Assembly (NCBI GenBank): GCA_964460435.1
Contig: CAYWRH010000004.1
Location: 10,009-74,008 of the forward strand
Source of the DNA: JAAZBV01 sp964460435
GTDB taxonomy: Bacteria > Desulfobacterota > DSM-4660 > Desulfatiglandales > HGW-15
Reading direction: 5' to 3'
Length of the DNA stretch: 64,000 nucleotides
Shown: positions 36,615-44,983 of the stretch, one piece after another
Layout of the letters: every line of letters begins with the position of its first letter
Position numbering within the stretch: the first letter of the stretch is position 1
Translations under genes and position numbers: made by a program
The notes under the pieces: generated by a model
What the model was told of the DNA's origin: nothing
The model's input: the letters and a program-made list of their open reading frames with translations, nothing else
Databases searched by the model: none

Positions 36615-37973
36615 ATGTCTATTAATTCCCTGACCCCTCTTGACGGGCGCTACAGTAAAAATATTGATCCCCTCAAGCCCTATTTTTCAGAATGGGGGCT
36701 GATAAAGTACCGCATTCATGTTGAGGTGGAGTGGCTCATCATGATGTCTGAAGAAAGCGGGATCACCCATGTGAGGGGACTGACTGATGAGGAAAAGGCT
36801 GCTTTACGAAAAATGGTCTCCGGCTTTAATGAAGAAGAGGCAAAAGTCGTTAAAAACATAGAGGATGAGACAAGACATGATGTAAAGGCCGTAGAATACT
36901 ACATTAAAAAGAGGATAAAAGGTTCATCCCTTGAAGGGCTTTCAGAGTCCATCCATTTCTGCTGTACCTCAGAGGATATAAACAACCTTGCCCACGCCCT
37001 CATGCTTAGGGATGGCATAAATAATGAATGGCTTCCTGCCGCAGAGGATATGATTAAAAGGCTTTGCGCCATTGCTGAAGAGTCCGCCAATATTGCCATG
37101 CTTGCACGGACACACGGTCAGGCGGCAACACCCACAACTGTTGGCAAGGAGCTGGCCGTATTTATATACAGGTGGAAAAGGCAGTTGAGCCAGATAAGAA
37201 ATATAGAATATTTGGGCAAGTTCAATGGCGCTGTCGGATGCTACAATGCCCATTGCGCTGCATACCCGGACGCCCCGTGGGAGGATATTTCAAGGAGTTT
37301 TATAAATAGGCTGGGTCTTAGGTTTAACCCCCTTACAACCCAGATAGAGTCACATGACTATATGGCAGAGCTCTTTCACGCCCTGATAAGGTTCAACAAT
37401 ATCCTTATGGATTTTGACAGGGATATGTGGGCATACATCTCCCTGGGTTATTTCAGGCAGAAGGTGGTAAGCACAGAGGTGGGATCATCTGTAATGCCCC
37501 ACAAGGTAAACCCGATAGACTTTGAAAATTCGGAGGCCAACATCGGCATCAGTAATGCGCTCCTTGAACACCTTGCATCCAAACTCCCCATATCAAGACT
37601 TCAGAGGGATTTAACCGATTCATCCGCCATAAGAAACACCGGAAGCGCCATAGGGCACTCTTACCTTGCAATAAAGTCCGCTATCAGGGGCATTGGCCGT
37701 GTATCTGTTGACATGGATTCCATTAATAATGACCTTGCCGACGTATGGGAGGTGCTGGCAGAGCCAGTACAGACGGTCATGAGAAAGGCAGGCATAGAAA
37801 ATCCATATGAAAGGATGAAGGCGCTCTCAAGAGGTAAAAGGATCACACGTGATGACCTTCATGCATTTATCAGTTCGCTTGCACTGCCCCAGGAGGATAA
37901 AAAGAGGCTCTTAAACCTTACGCCTGCGACATATACAGGGATGGCAGGAAAACTTATAAAACATATCAAATAG
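36615..37973 (+). CDS. purB: Adenylosuccinate lyase
   Basis: The start follows GGAGG; an ATG 12 bases upstream overlaps that site and is not used here (452 aa). PurB removes fumarate from SAICAR and adenylosuccinate. The signature SVMPHKVNPIDFENSEANIG holds the catalytic Ser loop, and the His-containing ARTHGQAATPTT and CTSEDINN segments are intact. It is the Escherichia coli-type PurB. It runs into the HisD-like gene after 17 bases on the same strand. Confidence 0.97.
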   Translation: MSINSLTPLDGRYSKNIDPLKPYFSEWGLIKYRIHVEVEWLIMMSEESGITHVRGLTDEEKAALRKMVSGFNEEEAKVVKNIEDETRHDVKAVEYYIKKRIKGSSLEGLSESIHFCCTSEDINNLAHALMLRDGINNEWLPAAEDMIKRLCAIAEESANIAMLARTHGQAATPTTVGKELAVFIYRWKRQLSQIRNIEYLGKFNGAVGCYNAHCAAYPDAPWEDISRSFINRLGLRFNPLTTQIESHDYMAELFHALIRFNNILMDFDRDMWAYISLGYFRQKVVSTEVGSSVMPHKVNPIDFENSEANIGISNALLEHLASKLPISRLQRDLTDSSAIRNTGSAIGHSYLAIKSAIRGIGRVSVDMDSINNDLADVWEVLAEPVQTVMRKAGIENPYERMKALSRGKRITRDDLHAFISSLALPQEDKKRLLNLTPATYTGMAGKLIKHIK

Positions 37974-37990
37974 AGATATAAAAGGGATCA

Positions 37991-39292
37991 ATGAAGGATA
38001 TTTTATTTATACTCCCGGGGGATGAGGATAGACTTAAGAGAAGGCTTGCGCCCCGGAAGCGCCTTCTGAACAGCGCCCTGGTCTCAGATATCACTGCAAT
38101 TTTTCAAGAGGTTAAAACCCATGGTGATAAGGCAGTCAGAGACGCTACTCTAAAGTTCGACAGGATCAGGGTTGAAGATATCAGGGTGGATGAGTCATAT
38201 GCAGAAAGATGCCTTAATGACCTTACCTGCAGGTTCAGGAATGCGGTTATGAAGGCTATAAATAATATCAGAGAGGTGAACGAGGCATTAATGCCAAAGG
38301 CTTACTGGCAGAAAGAGATACGGCCCGGCACCATAATCGGCGAAAAGAATACCCCTCTTGATTCAGTCGGGCTTTACATACCGGCAAGAAAAGGCCCCCT
38401 AATATCTACTGCCCTTATGCTTGTTACCTCTGCAAAGGTTGCAGGGGTAAAAAATATTGTTGTGGCAATGCCTCCCCAGGAAGACGGAAGGGCAAATCCA
38501 TCAACCGTGGCAGCAGCCAAAATGGCGGGGGCGCACAGGATTGTTATAGGAAATGGCGTGGCACTGCTTGCAGGCATGACATTTGGCACTGAATCCATAC
38601 CAGAGGTGACAGGCATGTTCGGCCCTGGCCCGGCTGGTATAGCAGCGGCAATGAGCGTTGCCTTTTCTTACGGCAAAAAAACAGTGGTGGGCATTGGCCC
38701 GACTGACTGTGCAGTTATCGCAGATGATAGCGCAGACCCCTCCTGGATAGCAAAAAACCTCATGTGCGAGGCGGAACACGGGCCAGATTCATCTGTGCTC
38801 CTGGCTACAAACTCTATGGAGCTTGCAGAGGGGGTTTTAAAGGAGCTTATACAGCGTATTTCCATTGCGCCTCCAACAAGAAAGCCTGTGCTTGAAAGGG
38901 TGTTCGGGCCAGAGGGCATGGGTGCAATAGCAGTTGTTCAGGATATAGAATCTGCCGTTAAAACCATTGATGTCTATGCGCCGGAACATCTCCTGATTGC
39001 CTGCAAAAAGGAGAGGGAGGAGGTGGTGCTATCACAGGTGCATAATGCAGGTGAGATACTCATCGGCCACAATACCTCATTTTCTGCTGCCAACTATGCC
39101 ATAGGGATTACAGCGGTTCTCCCCACAAACGGCTTTGCAAGGGCATATAGCGGCATTACATGCAGGGATATGATCAAGACCTCAACAATTGGCGGATTAT
39201 CAGCAGATGCGCTCCATGACCTTGAAGAGACTATATGCGCACTTGGGGAGGAGGAGGGGCTGCCCTGTCATGTGAGCGCCGCGGTAAAATAG
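37991..39292 (+). CDS. Histidinol dehydrogenase family protein (HisD-like, altered ligands)
   Basis: 433 aa, the usual HisD length. The family frame is clear: LYIPARKGPLIST, AGVKNIVVAMPP, IADDSADPSWIA and the catalytic APEHL pair (Glu-His). However the block normally reading SQAEHG (zinc Gln) is CEAEHG, and the block normally reading GDYxxGxNHVLPT (zinc Asp and histidinol-binding His) reads ANYAIGITAVLPT. It therefore keeps the NAD-dependent alcohol oxidation machinery but not the histidinol site. It is better viewed as a HisD-family dehydrogenase of unknown alcohol substrate, in an operon with purB. Other his genes are absent. Confidence 0.85.
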   Translation: MKDILFILPGDEDRLKRRLAPRKRLLNSALVSDITAIFQEVKTHGDKAVRDATLKFDRIRVEDIRVDESYAERCLNDLTCRFRNAVMKAINNIREVNEALMPKAYWQKEIRPGTIIGEKNTPLDSVGLYIPARKGPLISTALMLVTSAKVAGVKNIVVAMPPQEDGRANPSTVAAAKMAGAHRIVIGNGVALLAGMTFGTESIPEVTGMFGPGPAGIAAAMSVAFSYGKKTVVGIGPTDCAVIADDSADPSWIAKNLMCEAEHGPDSSVLLATNSMELAEGVLKELIQRISIAPPTRKPVLERVFGPEGMGAIAVVQDIESAVKTIDVYAPEHLLIACKKEREEVVLSQVHNAGEILIGHNTSFSAANYAIGITAVLPTNGFARAYSGITCRDMIKTSTIGGLSADALHDLEETICALGEEEGLPCHVSAAVK

Positions 39293-39369
39293 TGATCAGA
39301 TATCAGGGCCGATCCGTTTAATAAATACCATAATATATCTTGATGCCACTCAAACAGGATACTGTCTAA

Positions 39370-39440
39370 CCGCTGAGAAGAGGAAGAAAAGGCTAATAAT
39401 ATTGCCACTCCCTGACCTCAGCGGTGAAAACATCTATTTT
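39370..39440 (-). repeat. Inverted-repeat element downstream of oadB (family member 2)
   Basis: CCGCTGAG at 39370-39377 pairs with CTCAGCGG at 39417-39424, followed by TGAAAACATCTATTTTATT. The stem differs from the 22651 copy at two positions, each compensated on the other arm, while the flank is nearly identical. Confidence 0.7.
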
Positions 39441-39472
39441 ATTCACACTGATCTATCTATTAAGCCCGTTAT

Positions 39473-40612
39473 TTATATGAGCCCCATGCCTGTGAGCACA
39501 GACAGCATAACAGCAACAGAAATCACAGAGCCCACCTGTCCGCCTGTGTTTGCGCCCAGCGCATGCATCAGGAGGTGATTTTTCGGGTTATATCTCTGGC
39601 CCTGTTTCTGCGCCACCCTTGCAGCCATAGGGTATGCAGATATGCCGGCAGCTCCTATGAGCGGGTTTATTTTGCCCCGTGTTAAAAGGTTTATAAGTTT
39701 TGCAAATAGTATTCCGCTTGCAGTATCAAGGCACATGGCAAGAAAGCCCAGAGCCAGTATCAGGATGGTCTGTGGAGAGAGGAATACTTTGCCATCCATG
39801 GTTGCCCCGATGGAGATGCCAAGGAGCAGTGTTACCACATTCGCAATCTCGTTTTCAGAGGCGCTGGTTAGTCTCTTTACTGCCCCGCTCTCCTTCATGA
39901 AATTACCAAGCATGATTGTGCCAAGAAGCGCCAGCCCTTTAGGGGCAATTAGCCCTCCTATTACAGTGGTGACAAGGGGAAACAGGAGCTTAGTGGTCTT
40001 TGAGACAGATCTTTTTACTGTCCCCATTGTCATCATCCTCTCCTTTTTCGTGGTGAGGAGCCTCATTATGGGGGGCTGGAACATGGGGACAAGCGACATG
40101 TAGGAGTATGCAGCAACTGTAATGGGCCCCAGTAAGTGTGGCGCAATCCTGGTTGCCACATAAACGGCGGGCGGGCCGTCGCATGCCCCAACAACCCCTA
40201 TTGCAACCGATTCAAGCTGTGTAAAGCCCAGGGCAAGGGCAAGGGCAACAGTAAAAAAGATGCCGAAATTGCCCGGCGCGCCCAGGAGAAATACCTTGGG
40301 GTTTTCAAGGAGAGGCCCGAAGTCACACATTACGCCAATGCCTATAAAAATAAGCAGGGGAAACAGTTCGTTTACAACCCCGGCCTCATAAATAATCCTT
40401 ATAAAGCCCTCTTCTTCCATAAGGCCGCCAAGCGGGATATTGACCAGTATTGCCCCGAACCCGATTGGCACAAGAAGAAGGGGTTCAAACCCCTTTTTAA
40501 TACCCAGGTAAAGAAGTATGCAGCCAATTGCTATCATTACGGGGTTTGACCAGTGCAGATGCAGAAAGCCCTCAATAAGACCGCTGAATCCGGTGCCAAT
40601 AGCCTCTAGCAT
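39473..40612 (-). CDS. Sodium-ion-translocating decarboxylase beta subunit (OadB/GcdB/MmdB family)
   Basis: 379 aa with about 11 membrane segments. GACDGPPAVYVATRIAPHL contains the conserved Asp of the beta subunit, and SAYPMAARVAQKQGQRYNPKNHL is a family hallmark. It uses decarboxylation of a biotin-carried carboxyl to pump sodium. The preceding small gene (7-base overlap) looks like the gamma subunit. The alpha (carboxyltransferase) and biotin carrier genes are not here, so the substrate (oxaloacetate, methylmalonyl-CoA or glutaconyl-CoA) is unknown. Confidence 0.92.
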   Translation of the reverse strand: MLEAIGTGFSGLIEGFLHLHWSNPVMIAIGCILLYLGIKKGFEPLLLVPIGFGAILVNIPLGGLMEEEGFIRIIYEAGVVNELFPLLIFIGIGVMCDFGPLLENPKVFLLGAPGNFGIFFTVALALALGFTQLESVAIGVVGACDGPPAVYVATRIAPHLLGPITVAAYSYMSLVPMFQPPIMRLLTTKKERMMTMGTVKRSVSKTTKLLFPLVTTVIGGLIAPKGLALLGTIMLGNFMKESGAVKRLTSASENEIANVVTLLLGISIGATMDGKVFLSPQTILILALGFLAMCLDTASGILFAKLINLLTRGKINPLIGAAGISAYPMAARVAQKQGQRYNPKNHLLMHALGANTGGQVGSVISVAVMLSVLTGMGLI

Positions 40613-40764
40613 CTTTCATTCTCCATGGCCTTTTTATCTTCATCATGTTTATAGGGGAACATTTTTTTTAAAATGCCAATAACAAGGCTTAAAAGCAGAA
40701 GGCATGCAGTGCTGCCCCCTATACCAACTACTACTATTGTTACCCCGAAGGTTAGATTATCCAA
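40606..40764 (-). CDS. OadG-like gamma subunit of a decarboxylase
   Basis: A 52-aa protein read from a TTG start with GGGTG eight bases upstream. It has one membrane segment (TIVVVGIGGSTACLLLLSLV) followed by a short charged tail (YKHDEDKKAMENER), as in OadG proteins. Its stop codon overlaps the start of oadB by seven bases. Small size and the noncanonical start make the call moderately uncertain, but position and topology support it. Confidence 0.7.
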   Translation of the reverse strand: MDNLTFGVTIVVVGIGGSTACLLLLSLVIGILKKMFPYKHDEDKKAMENERC

Positions 40765-40926
40765 ATTTTTAACACCCTTTATATAGATTGTATTTTATAT
40801 CTTATCTGCATCCCGGAACTGTTATCCGTGGCTAGCTACCATTAAAACCAGAAAAAAACAATATTTTAAATCGAATCTGTTATCTTCAACTAAATGTAGT
40901 GCTGCCGGGCTACCACCCTATTGGCA

Positions 40927-41856
40927 TTACTGTGGATTTATGATCACCTGGATAGATTTCGTGTTGTTGGTTTCGTTTTGTTCATTAATCTTTTGCTGCG
41001 GATCTGCAGTCACACTCCATGTGAAGGTTCCAGTTTGCAATCGAATTGGAGAACATTGATACTCTACTGATTGACCTGCATTCAGGTTCATGGGATTATA
41101 CTGCATTCCGCAGTTAGTTTCAGCATTGCTGAAATTAATCGCCTTCCAATATGAGGGAAGAGATATTGAAGTGCCGCCAATATTTTTTACTACTGCTATG
41201 AGTTTAAAATTACCGGCAATAGTCGCATATGTGGGCTCAATCCTCAGACTTGAAATCACGAGATCACCGGGTGCTGCCTGTGGCGCGGCGGGCACATTGG
41301 CAACGGTTACCTGTATACTTTTTTCGTTATTTTCATAGTCTGATTCAGATATCTGATTATCAGGATTGGCTTTGACCCAGACGGTCCAGGTCCCTGCCGG
41401 CGACATTTCTGCAGAACGATAATTGCCGGCCAGTACCTCTTGCGAGGCTCCTGGCGGCAAGGTGATGTTGTTCGCCTCCTGATTGTTGAAGCTATTATAA
41501 TCATCCCTGAATCCCATATTTTTAGAGGCTGCAAGCCTCCATCCTTTTGGAAGAAAAGCCTGTTCGTTCCCCTGGTTCTTGATCGTAGCATATACGAGAA
41601 ATCCGGGGCCAAAATCGGTAGAGCTTGCTTGCCCGCCATTTTTGGGGTTTGCAGGAGTTATTCGAATAGACTGAACAATAAGGTCAGGTTTGATCTGCTG
41701 GATATTTTGGGTAGCTGGTATCTTTACCTCCGGATTTAATTTATTCTTTATGTTGGGTGATATCGAAGGGGAAGCTGTGAATTGAGCAAAGCAATTGAAA
41801 GTAAGAAAAGGGGCAGCTATATAGATAAACAATATGCATACAATTCTTTTAACCAT
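40927..41856 (-). CDS. Exported CARDB-domain protein
   Basis: Start at ATG 41856 with AGGAG seven bases upstream (309 aa). A signal peptide (MVKRIVCILFIYIAAPFLTF) leads to two CARDB-like beta domains: about 60-185 (PDLIVQSIRITPANPKNG, ending DNQISESDYENNEKSIQV) and about 195-305 (GDLVISSLRIEPTYATIA, ending NEQNETNNTKSIQVII). CARDB units bind surfaces or partners in secreted proteins. Two Cys in the second domain may form a disulfide. No neighbour explains its role. Confidence 0.85.
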   Translation of the reverse strand: MVKRIVCILFIYIAAPFLTFNCFAQFTASPSISPNIKNKLNPEVKIPATQNIQQIKPDLIVQSIRITPANPKNGGQASSTDFGPGFLVYATIKNQGNEQAFLPKGWRLAASKNMGFRDDYNSFNNQEANNITLPPGASQEVLAGNYRSAEMSPAGTWTVWVKANPDNQISESDYENNEKSIQVTVANVPAAPQAAPGDLVISSLRIEPTYATIAGNFKLIAVVKNIGGTSISLPSYWKAINFSNAETNCGMQYNPMNLNAGQSVEYQCSPIRLQTGTFTWSVTADPQQKINEQNETNNTKSIQVIINPQ

Positions 41857-41885
41857 CACCAAACTCCTGAAAAATATTGTGAAAA

Positions 41886-41997
41886 GACTTGGGTATTATC
41901 TGGAATCGTTGTAATGGTGTCAACAGGTTTTATGGTTTTGGTTAAAAGCTTGCCCCCATCCTCTGACATCAAATGTCATTGACTTAGTACCCAAGTC
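41886..41997. repeat. 112-bp segment bounded by 10-bp inverted repeats
   Basis: GACTTGGGTA at 41886-41895 and TACCCAAGTC at 41988-41997 are exact inverted repeats. The interior has no gene; it contains a small GACAT/ATGTC hairpin. No target-site duplication is apparent, so a miniature mobile element is only a possibility. Confidence 0.4.
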
Positions 41998-42112
41998 AGA
42001 TTCTTCCACAGTAGAGACAGGTTTTAACATGTCTCCACACCAGAATGCTGCCGCTCTATCTGGGCCCAGCCCGCAGAGGAACCCTGGAAAGAAGTTCCTG
42101 AGGTCTGTCAAT

Positions 42113-42657
42113 CTACTGGCCAACCAGTTGCTCTACCTTTTCGAGGGTCCTGGGATCATTTGCAAACCGTTTCCTGGCCTCTACGATGAGCTTGGTGCGG
42201 GTTGCCTGCAACTGTAGCCTGTCCTGGTTTGCCATAAGCTCATCGGCGCCTGCCCTTGCGGAGTGGCATTTCTTGCCGGGGCCTGGGCCTGTGCCGAGTT
42301 TGAAAGCTGCTGTGCAGATGCCAATGTAATATGATAATCATTTTGTGCGTTTTGGGTGAGTTTACCCAGGTCGGAACCTGCAGCAGTGACCGTCTGTATG
42401 GCCAGATTGATAAGATTGTTGACGTTCGTCGTGATGGTGGCCTGAAGGCTCTGGACGCTGGCAATTATGGTCTTGATCGAATTGATGACATCTTCAATTG
42501 CGCAGCTTACCCCGCCGGTTGCGACCACACCCACCCATCACCAAAAATCATTGTCATTGCAGCAGGCATTAACGGCAAGAGGCCGTATAAAAAAGAGCAT
42601 GGCCAGGACACAGAAAAGGGTGATAAATAACCTTATCTTTTTCATTATATTTTTCAT
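42113..42657 (-). pseudogene. Exported helical protein with an in-frame TGA and a frameshift
   Basis: From ATG 42657 (GGGGG upstream) the frame codes for a signal peptide (IRLFITLFCVLAMLFFI), then a Cys pair and FW, a TGA at 42538-42540, then WVGVVATGGVSCAIEDVI and a helical body. The last segment (DELMANQDRLQLQATRTKLI to the TAG at 42113-42115) is in another frame. Two lesions make loss of function or sequence error likely. It sits 15 bases after the DUF4136 gene, so it belongs to that operon. Confidence 0.7.
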
Positions 42658-42671
42658 ATATTATACCCCCT

Positions 42672-43424
42672 TTATCTAAAATTTCCCTTAACCGGTGCTA
42701 CTGGGGCGCTTTTGCCCTTGATCTCCTGCACTATGGGGTCTGTCTCATACATAGATAGATACACCTTGCTCCCTGTGTCTGTTGCAAGGTATGGGATTGA
42801 TGCGGCCATCAGTATGGGAAAGATGCGCCTCAAGTCATCGCTTGACCCGGTGCTGTTTATGGTGGTTTTCCAGAGCTGCACCTCAGTCTCATCCTTTTTG
42901 AACTGCTCATAATCATATGCCGTAATAACCGCAAACCGCATATAGGTGGTTACAGAGTCTATATAGGTATTATAACCAATATAGCCATAAGTAGGTATAT
43001 ATGTTGTATATGCCCTGTATTTTGTCTGTCCATCAACCGTGTTTTCTGCAACATGAGTGGTTGATGCGTAATAACCTGTCCTGCCCCAGATTGGAAGGTC
43101 ATATGAATACTGGTGTGTCTCAGGATCACCCATACCATAGGCCAGATATATTGCAAGATCGGCCTCATCCTTTGACTCTGTGTATAGATACCCCTTTTTA
43201 TTAAGCACACGCTTAAGATACTCTGCATACTCCTTGAACTGAAGATCTGCAGCAGTTACCCCCTGGTTACCGGGTAAAAGCAGGTATCTCTTTTTTAGGT
43301 CTGCCCCTGAAGCGGCAAGTGAATCAACCGCAATGCTGAATCTTGGCCGGCCAAAATTGGAAAGGGTTGAACAGCCACACAGGGCAAGTATGCACATGAC
43401 GGTTAATATTTTTATTGTTTTCAT
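42672..43424 (-). CDS. DUF4136 domain lipoprotein
   Basis: 250 aa. Signal with lipobox LALCGC (Cys18), then a beta/alpha DUF4136 domain: KRYLLLPGNQGVTAADLQFK near the start and FKKDETEVQLWKTTINSTGSS near the end are family-typical. A Tyr-rich stretch (about 115-165) looks exposed. The start has GAGGAGG upstream. It is probably on the inner face of the outer membrane. Function unknown. Confidence 0.85.
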   Translation of the reverse strand: MKTIKILTVMCILALCGCSTLSNFGRPRFSIAVDSLAASGADLKKRYLLLPGNQGVTAADLQFKEYAEYLKRVLNKKGYLYTESKDEADLAIYLAYGMGDPETHQYSYDLPIWGRTGYYASTTHVAENTVDGQTKYRAYTTYIPTYGYIGYNTYIDSVTTYMRFAVITAYDYEQFKKDETEVQLWKTTINSTGSSDDLRRIFPILMAASIPYLATDTGSKVYLSMYETDPIVQEIKGKSAPVAPVKGNFR

Positions 43425-43440
43425 GAAAGCCTCCTCTCTT

Positions 43441-43900
43441 AAACCTTATAGATTTGTATCAAAACTCCTGTTTGTCCCTTTCATTATAAGTCCGAAAAAG
43501 AACATGAAAAGGCCAAAAAGCGCGCCAGCAAAAAGGGCCCCCTGATGTCCCACAGGGTTAATGTCAGACCCATTATAAGCGGCCCCAGGGTCTGCCCTAG
43601 GCGGAGCACCATACCGTAAAGCCTATTGCTATGGCAAGCAGGGGCAGAAAAAATGGATAATTCCACCCCAGCATGGCAAGCGCCCCGCCAATAACCGGAA
43701 AAGAGGCAGTACCGATACTGAGCATCTTGAATTATATCCCATTGCCCCTTTATATCCATCTCCTCAATAATTATGGAGAATGCGGGTGTAATGCTGGCCA
43801 CACCCATAACAGCGGTGAGTGTTACACCAAATATAATCCGGAGATTTTTGTCCAGGTACAGTTTACCCCCCCCCCTGAACTGTGCCATTGCTGCTTATAT
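43441..43900 (-). pseudogene. MFS transporter remnant
   Basis: Pieces of a 12-helix transporter appear in different frames: FGVTLTAVMGVASITPAFS, then MLSIGTASFPVIGGALAMLG and NYPFFLPLLAIAIG, then RLGQTLGPLIMGLTLTLW. Several frameshifts separate them, and total length covers less than half a normal MFS protein. It is a decayed gene or an error-rich stretch. Confidence 0.7.
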
Positions 43901-43928
43901 CCATAATTATCCGGGTTAGAGGTTGCCT

Positions 43929-44702
43929 CTATTTGCTTAACAATCCGACCATCTCTTTATGTATCAGCCCATTTGTTGCAATTATGCTATTTAACCAGGG
44001 GTTAAAGCTGTTCCCTCTAAAGTCACTCACCTTTCCCCCTGCCTCTGTGAGTATGATGCTCCCGGCTGCTGTGTCCCAGGGCTTTAGATCCTGCTCCCAG
44101 AAACCGTCCAGACTGCCATTGGCCACATAACATAGATCAATGGATGCAGCGCCAGCTCTTCTCAAGCCCTGCACCTCCACAATAATCCTTTTGAGGCGGC
44201 TAATTATCTCATCACTCTTTTTATCTATATCATAGGGGAACCCGGTGGCGACAAGGGCATCCCTGATATTAGCTGTTGCAGATACATTTATCGGTTTTTT
44301 GTTAAGAAAGGCCCCCTTCCCCTTTTCCGCCTCAAAGAACTCATCCATTACAGGGTTATAAACAACGCCTGCAACAACCTCCTCTTTCACCATAAACCCT
44401 ATTGATACGGCAAAGAATGGGAATGAGTGGGCAAAATTAGTGGTTCCGTCAAGGGGGTCAATAATCCATTTACGTTCGGATCTCTTTCCCTGTTCGCCCC
44501 CCTCTTCCGCAATGATCGCATCATCCGGAAAATTCTTAGTTATAGCAGCAACAACAGCCTTCTCGGACATGAGGTCTGCCTCTGTGACAAGGTCTCTCTC
44601 ACCCTTTTTCCTGATCTCTTCTAGGTTCCCGTAAAACCCCTTTATGATCCTGCCCGCCTCAAGCGCAGCACGGCAGGCGGTCTCCATCTCTTTTTTGTAC
44701 AT
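43929..44702 (-). CDS. Inositol monophosphatase family protein (SuhB-like)
   Basis: 257 aa with the complete metal-binding set: EEGG (about 66-69), WIIDPLDGTTNFAHSFPFFA (about 78-97) and KPWDTAAGSIILTEAGGKVSDF near residue 210. These enzymes hydrolyse inositol-1-phosphate and related phosphomonoesters with magnesium and are inhibited by lithium. Which substrate is used cannot be told. It stands next to an MFS remnant; the start is conventional. Confidence 0.93.
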   Translation of the reverse strand: MYKKEMETACRAALEAGRIIKGFYGNLEEIRKKGERDLVTEADLMSEKAVVAAITKNFPDDAIIAEEGGEQGKRSERKWIIDPLDGTTNFAHSFPFFAVSIGFMVKEEVVAGVVYNPVMDEFFEAEKGKGAFLNKKPINVSATANIRDALVATGFPYDIDKKSDEIISRLKRIIVEVQGLRRAGAASIDLCYVANGSLDGFWEQDLKPWDTAAGSIILTEAGGKVSDFRGNSFNPWLNSIIATNGLIHKEMVGLLSK

Positions 44703-44983
44703 ACTTTTTTAGACCTCCTGTTAAAACGAATAACATCATACTATCTATTAATTCACTGAGGCAAGGGTGTTTTCTGCCAGGCAAGGATAATATAAGGCTG
44801 TGGTATGGAAATTTTTATAAAATTTTTTACAGGGAAAACCCAAACCCCGCTTTTCTCATGATCCATTGTTCCAGAGTGATGAAGATATAACGCTATTTTA
44901 CTCATGCCACCAGGGACTATGATAGTTGGCTCACGGATGATCGCTGAATGCCCATCCGGAATTTGACTCTTTCAGGGATGGCC

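Noticed and set aside
42538..42540. In-frame TGA as selenocysteine in the 42113-42657 gene
   Set aside because: A separate frameshift breaks the same gene and Trp flanks both sides, so a TGG to TGA change is more likely. It is kept as a finding of low interest only.
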